From a virus, in IMG/VR virus record IMGVR_UViG_3300008261_000184, positions 1 through 21,629 of that record: a stretch of DNA of 21,629 nucleotides. One strand, given 5' to 3'. The notes under the pieces are model-generated. The model searched no databases. It saw only the letters and a program-made list of their open reading frames with translations, and was not told the origin of the DNA. How positions within the stretch are numbered: position 1 is the stretch's first letter; every line of letters starts with the position of its first letter. This document shows positions 7,313 through 17,150 of the stretch, one piece after another. The translations under genes were made by a program, and so were the position numbers.

Positions 7313-10300
7313 TTATACGAGGGTTATACCGCCATTAGGAACGACCGCAACTCCGTTGGTGGTGACCGTAACCGTATTCGCCTCACTATTTTCCGTACCA
7401 AATGGTGGGCATGGAGCCCAAGGACATCCAGGCGGCGCAACCGCATCAGTTCCAACAGTTCCAATATAATTTCTACGTTTTAACGCTGTGGTATTATCCC
7501 GAGTAAACTTATAGTGTCGTGGTAAATATCCGGTTGGAGCTGGATTTCCTGCTTCATAAATAAAGTAATCGATACTGATTGCGGAAAATATACTTGAACT
7601 GGTCGTATTTGTTATTGTATAATATATGTTGGAATCGGACGTTTGCATCATTAAATGTGGAAATACATCTTGCTGTCCGTTTAAAAGACCGTCAAATAGT
7701 ACACCTTGACTACTCGAAGGTATTGTGGTAAACGGTCTGGATATATCTGCGTCCCGTGCAGCCGCATCCCGATACAATCTAAGTCTTAATTCATTTGCTC
7801 CATTGATTCCTAATAACGTAAACGTATTAGCCATCTTAATTACACCGGTCGTATTTGACCCAGAAGCGTATGTGGTTGCTTGAATATCACCTGTATCTCT
7901 TCCCGTAACTGCCGTGACCGTACCCGCTTCTAATAATGTAATATTTGCATACAATCTGTCAAGGGGCGAGTCCGACTTAGTGTCTAATTTTACCACATAT
8001 GGTGTCTTATATGGAGTCGTTAATGCATAACTGTATACTCCGCTTTCTTTATGGAAATATGTAGTAGTTCCCACATCCGAAAAATCTGAGATAGGTGAAA
8101 TTTCATATAGAGGAGTGACGGTATTTTCTTCACTTGGAAGCTTACTTGGAATTCCAAGATAAGGATTACGAGGGTATGGAGATGATAACCGTTCTTCTGG
8201 TCTGGTTTCTATCGCGTCCGCCTCAATAGTTAAAAATGCACTACGGTCATCCATAATAGATGATGTTACCAATGAACCCGATGTAACATTATTTATATAC
8301 TGATAAACTTTTCTTTGCTTAGACAATTTATCCGATGGGGTACTACTAATTGGCGTCACTTCGTCAGGAACATTAATTTCGCCTTCCCACTGCGTCGTAT
8401 CCCCTAAAAGTTCTCGTTCAGCTTCCATGTCATAACTAGCATCAAATGTAAATGCTCCTACATTAAATGAACCAGAACCACTAACATAAGCGTTGTTTAA
8501 CTCTGTATCATTACCACTAACTCTAAATGAACGGGCCAATGTACTCTTATTTCTTGTCAATATATCCGATTCAATCACAATACCATCAATTAATTTAGCA
8601 CGCGCTGGAACCATAGTTTCAGCCATTTCTGATGGAGCTTGGACTAAATTACGGAAGAAACGTGAGTATTCGTTCGGGTCTACTGATTTATTAAAATACT
8701 TTAAGAATTCATTTCTAAGATTGTCTAAGTATGCATACGAATAGTTTTTAATGTTTCTTGGCGTACCAATAACATTATTAACATCAATCACACCCATACT
8801 TCGAATAATATTTTGATTAATGTAATCGGTAGGTGATATTGCTACCGACACTTGATTCAACCCAGCCGAATAACTCTTTTCAGAAACTGCTTTAATACTT
8901 GCATTTGGCTTGAGTACTTTTGTTCCATTGTCATCAACATATTGGTTAGCAAATACGGGTGGTGGTGAGACAACGACTTTTCTATTACTAAAGATAGTTC
9001 CACCAACAATTGGTACAAATTGTTTAATGCTTCGTTGGAATCTTATATAGGAGGCGGTAGTAAATCCATTTGCCGCAACCGTTGGAATTAATGAAACATT
9101 TTCGTATGGTGTTTCATTAAATACTGATTGGGTAATGGAAGTTAATGGTTGACTGAACGATAATTGTACATACAGATTATCGTATGACGATGTATAATTA
9201 TTTCCGTATAATGAACCAGGATCGTATGCTTGTTCGGTAAAGTTTTGTACAGATGTATTCTCTCCCCAAACACGAACTTCATCAACTACACCATTGTATT
9301 TATCTAATTCATTTGTTCCATTACTACCTACGTAAATGAACGTGGTATTATTCCACATTCCACCGAGGTTTACTGATGCGGATTCTTGATAAAGAATTTG
9401 GTCACCATCGGTTTGAATAATATGCAAATCCGAGGATTGACTACGTAACATTATATCAGTATAATCTGTGCTAAATAGTGGGAAATAGCTACTGGATGCA
9501 ATAACTGTTCTTGTTGAACCACTGGTTACTTGAACTCTTCCGTAGTCCAACTTTGATGCTGATGGATGAGGAACGATATCAATTGTCCATTTGCTATCTC
9601 CAGTCACTAATGACGCTGCTTTTCTTAATGTTGGATTAAATCTTAGTTGTATAGTTTGTGCAGTAAATGATGCAGACACAAAAGGAACAGACAAATAATT
9701 TGATGAAGCAGAATTAAATGTCAATCCGTAGGTTAATTCATCCGAACGAATATAATTTCCAGCTATTGGATACGTACTTTCTTTAATTTGTAATACTGGT
9801 GATGTAATGCCGTATGTGTTGAGTACTGCATCCATTGATGTACGTGACCCTTTACTCTTTACCAAGTAAATTGCACTGTGTAAAACTCTCTTCCAAGTTT
9901 CAGCTACTAATGACCGAGAACCACTATCGCTACTATATGTGGAAATAAAGTTTTCTAAGTTAGTTAATGAATATATATTTGGTAGCTCTAATCCAAACGA
10001 TTGCGCAACTTCATACACTTGGTCCATCGTAAGTTCATCAAATGGGTCAGGTGTAGTGGAATGAATATATGGGAATTGGTCAATATATACCTTGATGTTG
10101 TCCATCATGTGACCAATCATCGATACAAATGTCAAAAATTCTTGAGACTCTGTACTTTCTTGAATGTGAAGTGGTAAATGCTTCAGTAATATATTTTGAT
10201 TGTATTCGTCAAATCGTTGTGCAATAAGAGATTGTGCACTAAACCACGATGATGCTTGTGCCACACTATATACTGTTCCATCACTATTTTTTGGCCATGT

Positions 10301-12223
10301 GCCTGGTGCATTATACTCTACACCACTATCTACATAATCAACACTTGCTGAATAGATAGATGATGTTGGTGCATAATATAAGAATTGTTCGTAAGGGTCA
10401 AAATTACGAATAACATTTTCAATTTGTAAAGCTTTATTTGACCCACCAGCGTTACTACTAGACAAGCTTGCAGATATACTCGCTGTCGTAAGACTTTCTA
10501 TCTCAGTTAGCTTGGTTTTAAAAGTAATCAACCTATCATACGCAGAACCAAAGTTTACAAAATTTCTGTAATCCGAAAAATCAATATTTAATTCCGATGA
10601 ATTAAAATCTGCGGTAAGCCATCTACGGAACACGGTATCATTATACGAATAAGTGCTACCACTTACCACTGTGCCCGCTGACCCAGTGGATAATCCTAAA
10701 GATTGGATTGTTGCATTAGTAATGTATTTATCAGTTGCTACATCAAATTTTATTGAATTGTTTACTGGACGTAGGTATGGAGTAGTGTCTGCCAGCTGTC
10801 CTAGTTCTAACTCAAATGTGTCAACTACACTCTTAGCGATATCCCGCGTAATATATGCGGTATCCAATGTTTGAATACTATCGTCAACAGGTGTTAGTAG
10901 TCTAAGTTGAACTTTGTTTGAATCGGTAGGTGCCAACCGCCACGCTTCAATCACATATTGGCGGTCTACGTTGAAGTTAAGGATACTCTTATATTCTTTT
11001 GATTCATCAAAGAAAGTAATTGCTTTATCGTTAACAATTTTGGTAGACCCGGATAATAAAGCATCTAATAATGGAACCGTGTACGTTATAAATGTTACAC
11101 TAGTAGGAATTGCTATTCTTGCCGATTCGATATTTGTTGCGTCAAGACTAACGTAGGCACTATCTTGCGTGTTTAAAATACTATCAATGAGTCTTATATA
11201 GTACTTAACTATATCTTGGCAATACGCAAATAGACGTTCGTTAGCGCTTAGTTGTCTACCATTAACAGTTATAGAAGATGGAATATACTTGTCAGAAAAA
11301 TCAAAGTGTGTTCTGTAATCTGGTGGGTAATTATCTGCACATTCTCCTACTCCACAAAACAGTGCATTTGCTAACGCTTGTTTTAATAATCGAACAGTTC
11401 CACCAGCATAAGATTCTGGTGGTTGTGTACTAACTCCTCGTCCCCAAATTCCAAATACAGAAGCTTTTGGGTCCGAGTACAATTTTGGATTCATGTTTGG
11501 AAAATCTTGCTTATTAAAGAACCAAACATTACTTACCATAACTTCTTGTAAACTTCCACCAGGAGCTAGCGGAGAATATCCCGATACGGGTTGGCTGAAG
11601 TTATCTAAGATAATTCTTAATTTTCTTTGTTTTTCTTGGAGTTGACCGCGAGTAAAGATAACTCTAGTAGATTTTACTATCTTAAATACCGGTTCAAACT
11701 CATATTCACCAATTGATGCTGTTACATATGAACCGAGAAACGATAGTTCATCCCCTGCATAAGTTATTCTATCTGCATAATACTTTAATTCTCTTGGAGC
11801 TATATCAGAGTCTACACCAAATCTATCGTTACTTGCTGTATTGATGTTTATAATTTGTGCACTACTAGTGACACTTCCAGACACAATATCAAGTAAAATA
11901 CTTTCTTGAATTACATTACGAGAGCTACTTACTGAGAATGAAGCGGAAGGATTTGCAAATACTTTTAACTCTACAGAACTGACTGGTGGAATTTGTATTA
12001 CTCTCGTATTATTCGACACCAACCCAGATGCAGTGTTATATACTTGTACCGTTGGGGTACTTGTGTTTTCCGCGTTGATTATAAGAGAAATAGGAATAGT
12101 GCTGTCATTATTTTTTAATGTCAGTGGCACACTAACCGCAGGATTACTAGTATTTTTGATATACTCAATACTACTAGTAGGGAATACGTACTCAAATGCT
12201 TTGGTTATGTCAAAAGTGCTCAT
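7313..12223 (-). CDS. Giant baseplate wedge/tail protein (gp7- and gpI-like region plus LamG-type domain)
   Basis: This is the largest gene in the window (1636 residues). The region around 700-810 (FVSMIGHMMDNIKVY, DPFDELTMDQVYEVAQSFGL from D726, TWKRVLHSAIYLVKSKGS, NTYGI near 803) resembles the helical core of P2 tail protein I and T4 gp7, which nucleates the baseplate wedge. Directly after it, about 830-1020, comes a LamG/concanavalin-like jelly-roll: FNSASSNYLSVP at its start and GVVDEVRVWGEN (D981-W986) near its end, the usual signature of these lectin domains. The remaining parts are Ser/Thr/Asn-rich beta regions; the C-terminus has a Pro/Cys-rich PPGCPWAPCPP stretch. Order after gp25 and gp6 agrees with gp7's place in T4, although T4 gp7 is shorter (1032 residues). 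It overlaps the upstream gene by 4 nt (ATGA). Binding of a cell-surface glycan by the LamG domain is inference. Confidence 0.82.
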   Translation of the reverse strand: MSTFDITKAFEYVFPTSSIEYIKNTSNPAVSVPLTLKNNDSTIPISLIINAENTSTPTVQVYNTASGLVSNNTRVIQIPPVSSVELKVFANPSASFSVSSSRNVIQESILLDIVSGSVTSSAQIININTASNDRFGVDSDIAPRELKYYADRITYAGDELSFLGSYVTASIGEYEFEPVFKIVKSTRVIFTRGQLQEKQRKLRIILDNFSQPVSGYSPLAPGGSLQEVMVSNVWFFNKQDFPNMNPKLYSDPKASVFGIWGRGVSTQPPESYAGGTVRLLKQALANALFCGVGECADNYPPDYRTHFDFSDKYIPSSITVNGRQLSANERLFAYCQDIVKYYIRLIDSILNTQDSAYVSLDATNIESARIAIPTSVTFITYTVPLLDALLSGSTKIVNDKAITFFDESKEYKSILNFNVDRQYVIEAWRLAPTDSNKVQLRLLTPVDDSIQTLDTAYITRDIAKSVVDTFELELGQLADTTPYLRPVNNSIKFDVATDKYITNATIQSLGLSTGSAGTVVSGSTYSYNDTVFRRWLTADFNSSELNIDFSDYRNFVNFGSAYDRLITFKTKLTEIESLTTASISASLSSSNAGGSNKALQIENVIRNFDPYEQFLYYAPTSSIYSASVDYVDSGVEYNAPGTWPKNSDGTVYSVAQASSWFSAQSLIAQRFDEYNQNILLKHLPLHIQESTESQEFLTFVSMIGHMMDNIKVYIDQFPYIHSTTPDPFDELTMDQVYEVAQSFGLELPNIYSLTNLENFISTYSSDSGSRSLVAETWKRVLHSAIYLVKSKGSRTSMDAVLNTYGITSPVLQIKESTYPIAGNYIRSDELTYGLTFNSASSNYLSVPFVSASFTAQTIQLRFNPTLRKAASLVTGDSKWTIDIVPHPSASKLDYGRVQVTSGSTRTVIASSSYFPLFSTDYTDIMLRSQSSDLHIIQTDGDQILYQESASVNLGGMWNNTTFIYVGSNGTNELDKYNGVVDEVRVWGENTSVQNFTEQAYDPGSLYGNNYTSSYDNLYVQLSFSQPLTSITQSVFNETPYENVSLIPTVAANGFTTASYIRFQRSIKQFVPIVGGTIFSNRKVVVSPPPVFANQYVDDNGTKVLKPNASIKAVSEKSYSAGLNQVSVAISPTDYINQNIIRSMGVIDVNNVIGTPRNIKNYSYAYLDNLRNEFLKYFNKSVDPNEYSRFFRNLVQAPSEMAETMVPARAKLIDGIVIESDILTRNKSTLARSFRVSGNDTELNNAYVSGSGSFNVGAFTFDASYDMEAERELLGDTTQWEGEINVPDEVTPISSTPSDKLSKQRKVYQYINNVTSGSLVTSSIMDDRSAFLTIEADAIETRPEERLSSPYPRNPYLGIPSKLPSEENTVTPLYEISPISDFSDVGTTTYFHKESGVYSYALTTPYKTPYVVKLDTKSDSPLDRLYANITLLEAGTVTAVTGRDTGDIQATTYASGSNTTGVIKMANTFTLLGINGANELRLRLYRDAAARDADISRPFTTIPSSSQGVLFDGLLNGQQDVFPHLMMQTSDSNIYYTITNTTSSSIFSAISIDYFIYEAGNPAPTGYLPRHYKFTRDNTTALKRRNYIGTVGTDAVAPPGCPWAPCPPFGTENSEANTVTVTTNGVAVVPNGGITLV

Positions 12224-13083
12224 AGTAATATAAATCTATATTGTTGATTTCTGGTTACCTTTTCATACTCTGTGCGAATCGCATTCGCCGCAATATCATT
12301 TAAATATACGCTGGTAAAGCTACTGGTTAGATTTGTTATGTCTCTTGCAACGGTATTTGATACTACTAGATACGCATTATCTAATACTTGTTGTGCGATT
12401 TGATATACCCCAGGAAAATTTACACTTCCTGTATCAAATCCATATTTTACCAAATCATCCGTGGTAGTTTCACCAAGTAGTGAAGCGATTGATTGACTAT
12501 TAAGCTGACTTCCTGTTGTGTAGGTAACAAGAGTAGCACTATTTGGTTGATTAAATAGTTGTTTGATAGCATTTTGTACATTTGCTGCGGAAATATACGG
12601 TATTGCAAACTTATTAAGTTCATTAATCTTTGTTGCATCGGTTAATTCTAATTCTATTTCTTGTCTTGTAATAGAGATATCGGTTACTTTTAATACTTGG
12701 TCAGTTGATGAACCGACTTCATTCTTAAAGAAATTAAATGTTGCAGAAACTTGACCAACCGGAAAGTTTATTCCGGTGAGTTTTGAGAAGTCTATAAATA
12801 ATAAATTTCTGCCAGTATTATCGTCGTAAGTTAACGTTTTAGTGACTAATGCGCCTGGAGTAGTTTCATTTGAAACGGTAGTAGTAAAAATAAGTGAATT
12901 GTCTGCTAAACTATAGATATTAACTTCAACATTGTATCCATTTAGATTTACTGGAAATTCCGCAGGAACTTCCATAGATAACAAGTCATCCGTTAGATTT
13001 TCGATAACGCGAGAAACGGTATACTTTGCATACCGTTTTGATTCACTTAATACGTCCGTTTTAAAATTTTCTTGATTTGCCAT
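12220..13083 (-). CDS. Baseplate-cassette protein, function unknown
   Basis: I do not recognise this 287-residue acidic protein. Its N-terminal half looks beta-rich and domain-like (FPVNLNGYNVEVNIYSL, LTYDDNTGRNLLFIDFSKL), perhaps an immunoglobulin-like or BppU-like fold that binds other baseplate parts. Its C-terminal half is more helical (VYQIAQQVLDNAYLVVSNTV) and ends in an aromatic/basic tail RNQQYRFILL. There are no membrane or catalytic motifs. It overlaps both neighbours (TAATG upstream, ATGA downstream), so its translation is tied to the 92-residue protein and the giant gp7-like protein. Location between gp6 and the gp7-like gene suggests a wedge component. Confidence 0.82.
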   Translation of the reverse strand: MANQENFKTDVLSESKRYAKYTVSRVIENLTDDLLSMEVPAEFPVNLNGYNVEVNIYSLADNSLIFTTTVSNETTPGALVTKTLTYDDNTGRNLLFIDFSKLTGINFPVGQVSATFNFFKNEVGSSTDQVLKVTDISITRQEIELELTDATKINELNKFAIPYISAANVQNAIKQLFNQPNSATLVTYTTGSQLNSQSIASLLGETTTDDLVKYGFDTGSVNFPGVYQIAQQVLDNAYLVVSNTVARDITNLTSSFTSVYLNDIAANAIRTEYEKVTRNQQYRFILL

Positions 13084-13361
13084 TATGTCAGCTCTTCAAA
13101 AGTTTTATTTATCGTAGTCTTCCAAACATCATAATTAATATTTTCTACGTACAGCGGCGTATAATAAATGTTACCACGTTCTACCGTTGGGTCACCACCA
13201 GCTACTACAATTTGTGCAGACCCATCGTAGTTAGTTTTCATAGATGCACTGTAGTTGGAAGCTGTAGCATCTACTTGACTAAATGAGATGTCTATCGTTG
13301 ACTTGCTTTCAACTGCGTTAGCATCTGGATTGTCGCTATACACGCGAATGGTATTTGTCAT
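13083..13361 (-). CDS. Small virion-cassette protein, function unknown
   Basis: This 92-residue protein is not recognised. It starts MTNTIRVYSDNPDANAV, is acidic and polar, and has a likely beta core (SAQIVVAGGD, NIYYTPLYVENINYDVW). There is no signal or membrane helix. It sits 3 nt after the DNRLRE protein gene and its TAA stop shares one base with the next ATG, so it is an integral cistron of the baseplate operon and not a chance ORF. Its size suggests a small adapter between wedge proteins, but that is only inferred from position. Confidence 0.78.
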   Translation of the reverse strand: MTNTIRVYSDNPDANAVESKSTIDISFSQVDATASNYSASMKTNYDGSAQIVVAGGDPTVERGNIYYTPLYVENINYDVWKTTINKTFEELT

Positions 13362-13364
13362 AGA

Positions 13365-14402
13365 TTATTCAACCTGAAACGTAGTACTTGTATCAATAGT
13401 TCTGGTATATCCACCCGAATTTATCTTTATTTTTAGTGTATAGAAGCGACCACTATATAATGGTGATGTATCTAACACTATATATGACCCCGTTGGGTCT
13501 GTGCTGATGCGCGAACCATCATCAAAGTTTACGACCGTTGTATTACTTTGTGTATCAACGATTGAATAATATGATGAGGTAGGTAGATAATACTTGTTTT
13601 TATATCGTAGAACTGAATCGAAGTTTTTTAATGGATATTCATCACGTACCACAAGATTTACTTTACTGATATCACCCTTTGCATACACTTGTTTTAAATT
13701 GGTTGGTACCACCTTAACGTTTAATGAAGTTGGAACCGCAACCAAACTTCCAGTTGAGAACGATTGGTTATTCCAACTGACTTCTAGTGTAGGTTGATAA
13801 ATGGTATGTGTTTGTGTAGAAAATACTTTAATGCTACCCTTGTTATTTGAATCAATTTCATCAGCGGTTGGAAACTGTAATACTATTCCGTAGAAATTAC
13901 TTTGAAGTGATTGGCTTACTATTGGAGAAATAATATTGGTTACATCGATTCTTAAATCTCCAAGCGGATATTCTGATAGTGTAACACTAGCGGAGGTGGA
14001 TCCAGTGAGGAAGTCTCCACCAGCTCTACTCCACGATACAGATGTGGTAGCTTGGTTCCACGTTGCTCCATCGTTAGCGTTCTGTACATCTTGGTAAAAA
14101 TATCCACTACCTTCATCCCACGAACGGGATACTTGATATAATAGAAGTTTTTGATTTCGCTTTACATTATCTGCTTGTGCTAATTTCAAATTTAAATAAT
14201 AATTTGACCCCGTGGAAACACTTGCCGTTGTCGGTAATTCAAAATATAACATAGTTCTAGCCGATGCCGAAATATAACTGGGTTCGACTAATGCGGTATC
14301 TACCACTTTACCAATTTCAAGAATTTCATCCAAGCCAGCATTATTTGTTGGATATGCTTGGTAAATGGTTGTGTCTTTACTGGCGGTTAGGAATATTTTC
14401 AT
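13365..14402 (-). CDS. DNRLRE-type beta protein of the baseplate cassette
   Basis: This 345-residue protein shows in residues 1 to about 215 the layout of a DNRLRE/CBM96-type beta-sandwich: an opening ASKDTTIYQAYPTNNAG, then LEIG, ARTMLYFEL, a strand LNLKLAQA, LLLYQVSRSWDEGSG, a W-containing GATWNQ, GGDF, a VTNII segment, and a late FYGIVLQF strand. DNRLRE domains are usually found in secreted or surface proteins, where they are linked to carbohydrate binding. Residues 215-345 form a second beta region, probably Ig-like. The gene begins within the stop of gp6 (ATGA overlap), where T4 would place gp7 or gp8. Likely a virion component with a host-surface or wedge-decorating role. The domain call is from pattern memory and should be confirmed by profile search. 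Confidence 0.75.
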   Translation of the reverse strand: MKIFLTASKDTTIYQAYPTNNAGLDEILEIGKVVDTALVEPSYISASARTMLYFELPTTASVSTGSNYYLNLKLAQADNVKRNQKLLLYQVSRSWDEGSGYFYQDVQNANDGATWNQATTSVSWSRAGGDFLTGSTSASVTLSEYPLGDLRIDVTNIISPIVSQSLQSNFYGIVLQFPTADEIDSNNKGSIKVFSTQTHTIYQPTLEVSWNNQSFSTGSLVAVPTSLNVKVVPTNLKQVYAKGDISKVNLVVRDEYPLKNFDSVLRYKNKYYLPTSSYYSIVDTQSNTTVVNFDDGSRISTDPTGSYIVLDTSPLYSGRFYTLKIKINSGGYTRTIDTSTTFQVE

Positions 14403-16324
14403 TGTGATGCGGTCCCTATGATATCTGTTTGTGGATTCTTCAACTCAAAGATACTTGGGTCGAGACTTGGATAAATAACATCATCAATAGTAGCTTCATC
14501 GATTGGATAGCGATATGGTTGATACTCTACGCCGTCAACGAATTGGTACTTGTTGAAAATTTCAATATTTCTTAATGTCTTAACGCCATCGATTGTATTA
14601 ATGACATTTCTTAAATCAGCCAAAATAATTGGTTGACCGATAGACCACTTGTCGATAGAGAAGAAGTTTTGAATTTCACCAATACAACGAGTCAATACAT
14701 CCCGCATATTATAGTTTTTAAATACTACGATTTCAAATTGAACACCGATATTAATGATAAACGCATCAAGAATGTTTACGTCATCTGTCATCAAACGGTA
14801 TTGTTCTAGATAACGTGCTAAATTGTCTTTTACAATCGTATTTAGTGTAGCGAGGTTTCCAGCCTTATTATATCCCAAGGTATATAGATTTATAGTATTT
14901 GGACGTACTGGATTGTCTACATATGTACGGTCTGATGATGTGGTACTTTGAATTCTGTTTATTTGTTCGTCACGGATAGCATAAGCTTTTGCAACTCTAC
15001 CGTACTTTTCGGGTAACGCTTGTGCTCTAATAATATAATCATCTACCGTGACCACACGGTTTTGTGCGTTGAAGAATCCTAATGCATTTTGTTTGATTTC
15101 TTCTGTAGACTCCCCGTCACCGCCACCCGTGGCTGGTTCTTCATTATTTACAGACAAACTTTGTACCGCAGTATTAAACGCGGATAATTCTGCGGTAGAA
15201 TATGCGGTAGTGTCATTTAAAATAATTGGGTTACTTACATTTACAATTGTATTTGACGGAGTGTTTGTACTTGTGCCACCACCAACTAAATAGGTTACAG
15301 TAAGTGTAGTGTTTGCTGGGGCAATTCCGTATGCATTACTGTTTAGGAAATTTACGTTATTTACTGAAGTGTTTCCTAGCACATTCTTAATAATATTACC
15401 ATATTGATTATTTGCGACTTGGCGAGAATCTAAAGTCAGATTTAATTCAGAATCGTCGCCTGTGCCTGAACCGAATAGTAATTCTACTCGTAAATTTCTA
15501 TTAACTCTTGTTGTAAATCTTTTTGGTACCTTACGTAATCTTAACTTTGCACTTGGCATGACGCCATCTTCATTATTATTTGTTACGTCTACGTCATCCA
15601 TAATGACATCTTGTGCCAAATAATCTACTTCGTACCACGTATTATTATCAGAATCTACTACACTTTCAACTCCGATAATTGGTTCATTTGGCAATGTTAT
15701 CGTAGTAAACTTTTGGGCAGTACCAAAATTAAAAGTCGCCGTCTTTGCTACGGCGGCAACTAACTTTGCTTGTTTTTCTACGATAAATGTGGAAGGTAAG
15801 CCGCCAGCCAATGAGTTAATAATATAGTTAGATTCCGTGATATCACTAAAATCTATATCCTCAATTAATCTAAATTGTATTGGGCTTTGGTCATTGGTGG
15901 TAAATATAGTTCCTGCGCCAACTTTTAACAAATATAACGGGTCTGGGGAATATACCCCATCCGTAAGTTTAGCTGGGACGATTTGGTATACGGTTGCGCT
16001 GGTTGTAGCAGGTGCTGTTAATCTTGGTTTGTATCCGAGAAATTGAGCGAGTGTGACTACGTTTTCAGTTTGTTCAGCGTATGCAAGTAAATTTTCTTTA
16101 AATTGGTTATCAATATAAAACGAAAGAACATCACCGACGTAGGCAGCCATATCTATAAACATCATACCTGGGGAAGATTCATTGAAATCCGAGTATGTGT
16201 TTGGGTAATATGACTTTGCGAACTCTATAAGATTTTGTCTAAAGTCGGTAAATGTCTTAGAAATATAATTAATTCTCTTGACATTTGGCCGTGGTTGTAT
16301 GATTATACTCTGATTACTAGCCAT
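14399..16324 (-). CDS. gp6: Baseplate wedge protein gp6 (J-like)
   Basis: This 641-residue protein is the T4 gp6/P2 gpJ-type wedge subunit that forms the inner ring of the baseplate and drives its change of shape at contraction. The N-terminus contains FTDFRQNLIEFAKSYYPNTY, FNESSPGMMFIDMAAYVGDVLSFYIDNQ and FLGYKPR, a classical gp6 block. The central J-like core shows STEEIKQNALGFFNAQNRVV followed by TVDDY near residues 405-430, then a Y-R-R-like YGRVAKAYAIRDE region. The length agrees with T4 gp6 (660). AGGAG precedes the ATG with 8-9 nt spacing. It follows gp25 by 20 nt and overlaps the DNRLRE gene by 4 nt, keeping the gp25-gp6 order seen in many myoviruses. Confidence 0.95.
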   Translation of the reverse strand: MASNQSIIIQPRPNVKRINYISKTFTDFRQNLIEFAKSYYPNTYSDFNESSPGMMFIDMAAYVGDVLSFYIDNQFKENLLAYAEQTENVVTLAQFLGYKPRLTAPATTSATVYQIVPAKLTDGVYSPDPLYLLKVGAGTIFTTNDQSPIQFRLIEDIDFSDITESNYIINSLAGGLPSTFIVEKQAKLVAAVAKTATFNFGTAQKFTTITLPNEPIIGVESVVDSDNNTWYEVDYLAQDVIMDDVDVTNNNEDGVMPSAKLRLRKVPKRFTTRVNRNLRVELLFGSGTGDDSELNLTLDSRQVANNQYGNIIKNVLGNTSVNNVNFLNSNAYGIAPANTTLTVTYLVGGGTSTNTPSNTIVNVSNPIILNDTTAYSTAELSAFNTAVQSLSVNNEEPATGGGDGESTEEIKQNALGFFNAQNRVVTVDDYIIRAQALPEKYGRVAKAYAIRDEQINRIQSTTSSDRTYVDNPVRPNTINLYTLGYNKAGNLATLNTIVKDNLARYLEQYRLMTDDVNILDAFIINIGVQFEIVVFKNYNMRDVLTRCIGEIQNFFSIDKWSIGQPIILADLRNVINTIDGVKTLRNIEIFNKYQFVDGVEYQPYRYPIDEATIDDVIYPSLDPSIFELKNPQTDIIGTASQ

Positions 16325-16344
16325 CTAGTACTCCTAATTTAAAT

Positions 16345-16809
16345 TTATCTACCCGGCACTGTTCCTCGAACAAGGCCTCGGATTGTAGTAGCTGATGTGT
16401 CGGATGTGCTTACTTCAGATAGAGCTTGCTCACCCCCAACTTCAATTGTAACCGAATCCGTTACGTTTGGATTACTTCTAAACCGATATAAACAATAAAG
16501 TTCTAAGCGGTTTTCAGCTGTATTTTCTGTGATGTCGAATTCGACAAGTTCCAAGAAAGGTAACCAATTGTCTATAGCTTCTATAATTACAAGTCTTGCT
16601 TGTTCTTTGGTTTCATCTGATATTTGTTCAAAGATAACTTTCCACAAATCACAACCAAATGTAGGCAACCCGACCCGTTCACCTTTTCTAGTTAAAATCA
16701 AATTTTTAAGATTTGACTTTGTTTGTTCTAGAATGGTGGTAGATTGTGAAAAATACCCCGTGTTTCCTCTTTTTAAGGGAAGGGTTATGCCTACATACTG
16801 TTGTGCCAT
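16345..16809 (-). CDS. gp25: Baseplate wedge protein gp25 (GPW/gp25 family)
   Basis: This 154-residue protein belongs to the gp25/TssE family, a wedge subunit that, from what is known in T4, touches the first sheath ring and gp6. The diagnostic segment SNLKNLILTRKGERVGLPTF runs from about residue 32, with E44-R45, P49 and F51-G52 corresponding to the family's EPR-type core, followed by DLWKVIFEQISDET. Residues 80-115 contain the typical VEFDITENTAENRLELYCLY strands. The C-terminal 35 residues are a Ser/Thr-rich extension. It lies directly between an unknown small protein (3 nt upstream) and gp6, the conserved order. Confidence 0.94.
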   Translation of the reverse strand: MAQQYVGITLPLKRGNTGYFSQSTTILEQTKSNLKNLILTRKGERVGLPTFGCDLWKVIFEQISDETKEQARLVIIEAIDNWLPFLELVEFDITENTAENRLELYCLYRFRSNPNVTDSVTIEVGGEQALSEVSTSDTSATTIRGLVRGTVPGR

Positions 16810-16811
16810 AT

Positions 16812-17147
16812 TTACTTACTCAATCCCATTGCTTTCATCATAGCGGAATAATCCTTGTTGATTGCTTGAAATGCAGGATTATCTTCTTCTATCCCTCTGG
16901 GTGGTGTAGGCATTACCTTTCCTGTTGTTGCAACTATTGTGTCGCCTATCCGGTCTAATCCCATCATTTCTGCTAATTGAGCACGTGAAAGTTTTGACTT
17001 TGGTGTTGCGGTCGGTGTAGATTCTTGAAGTGATTTTACTTCTGCAACAGCTTCACCGAGTAACTTAGGAAGAACTTTTTTAACTTCTTCTTCCACCGCT
17101 TCTTTTACAAGTTCTTTTACGTATGCTCTAAACAATGCTTTATCCAT
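16812..17147 (-). CDS. Small charged protein between hub and gp25, function unknown
   Basis: This 111-residue protein is not recognised. Its first 45 residues form a strongly charged amphipathic helix (VKELVKEAVEEEVKKVLPKL), consistent with a short coiled coil, then comes a Thr/Pro linker and a second helix-like segment (LSRAQLAEMMGLDRI). The C-terminus is also helical with Met and Lys (SAMMKAMGLSK). It lacks a signal or membrane helix. The gene starts 3 nt after the gp5-like stop; its SD, AGAGG, lies inside the last codons of the hub gene. Positionally it might be a gp53-like or chaperone-like wedge factor, but I see no sequence evidence for that. Confidence 0.78.
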   Translation of the reverse strand: MDKALFRAYVKELVKEAVEEEVKKVLPKLLGEAVAEVKSLQESTPTATPKSKLSRAQLAEMMGLDRIGDTIVATTGKVMPTPPRGIEEDNPAFQAINKDYSAMMKAMGLSK

Positions 17148-17150
17148 AAT

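Noticed and set aside
8290-8297. TATAAATA on the minus strand inside the giant baseplate gene
   Set aside because: It lies in coding sequence (Ile-Asn-Asn codons), far from the next gene start at 7238, and one copy is expected by chance in AT-rich DNA.
12447-12754. Short ORFs on both strands within the 287-residue gene
   Set aside because: They are shadow frames of a gene that is locked to both neighbours by stop/start overlaps.
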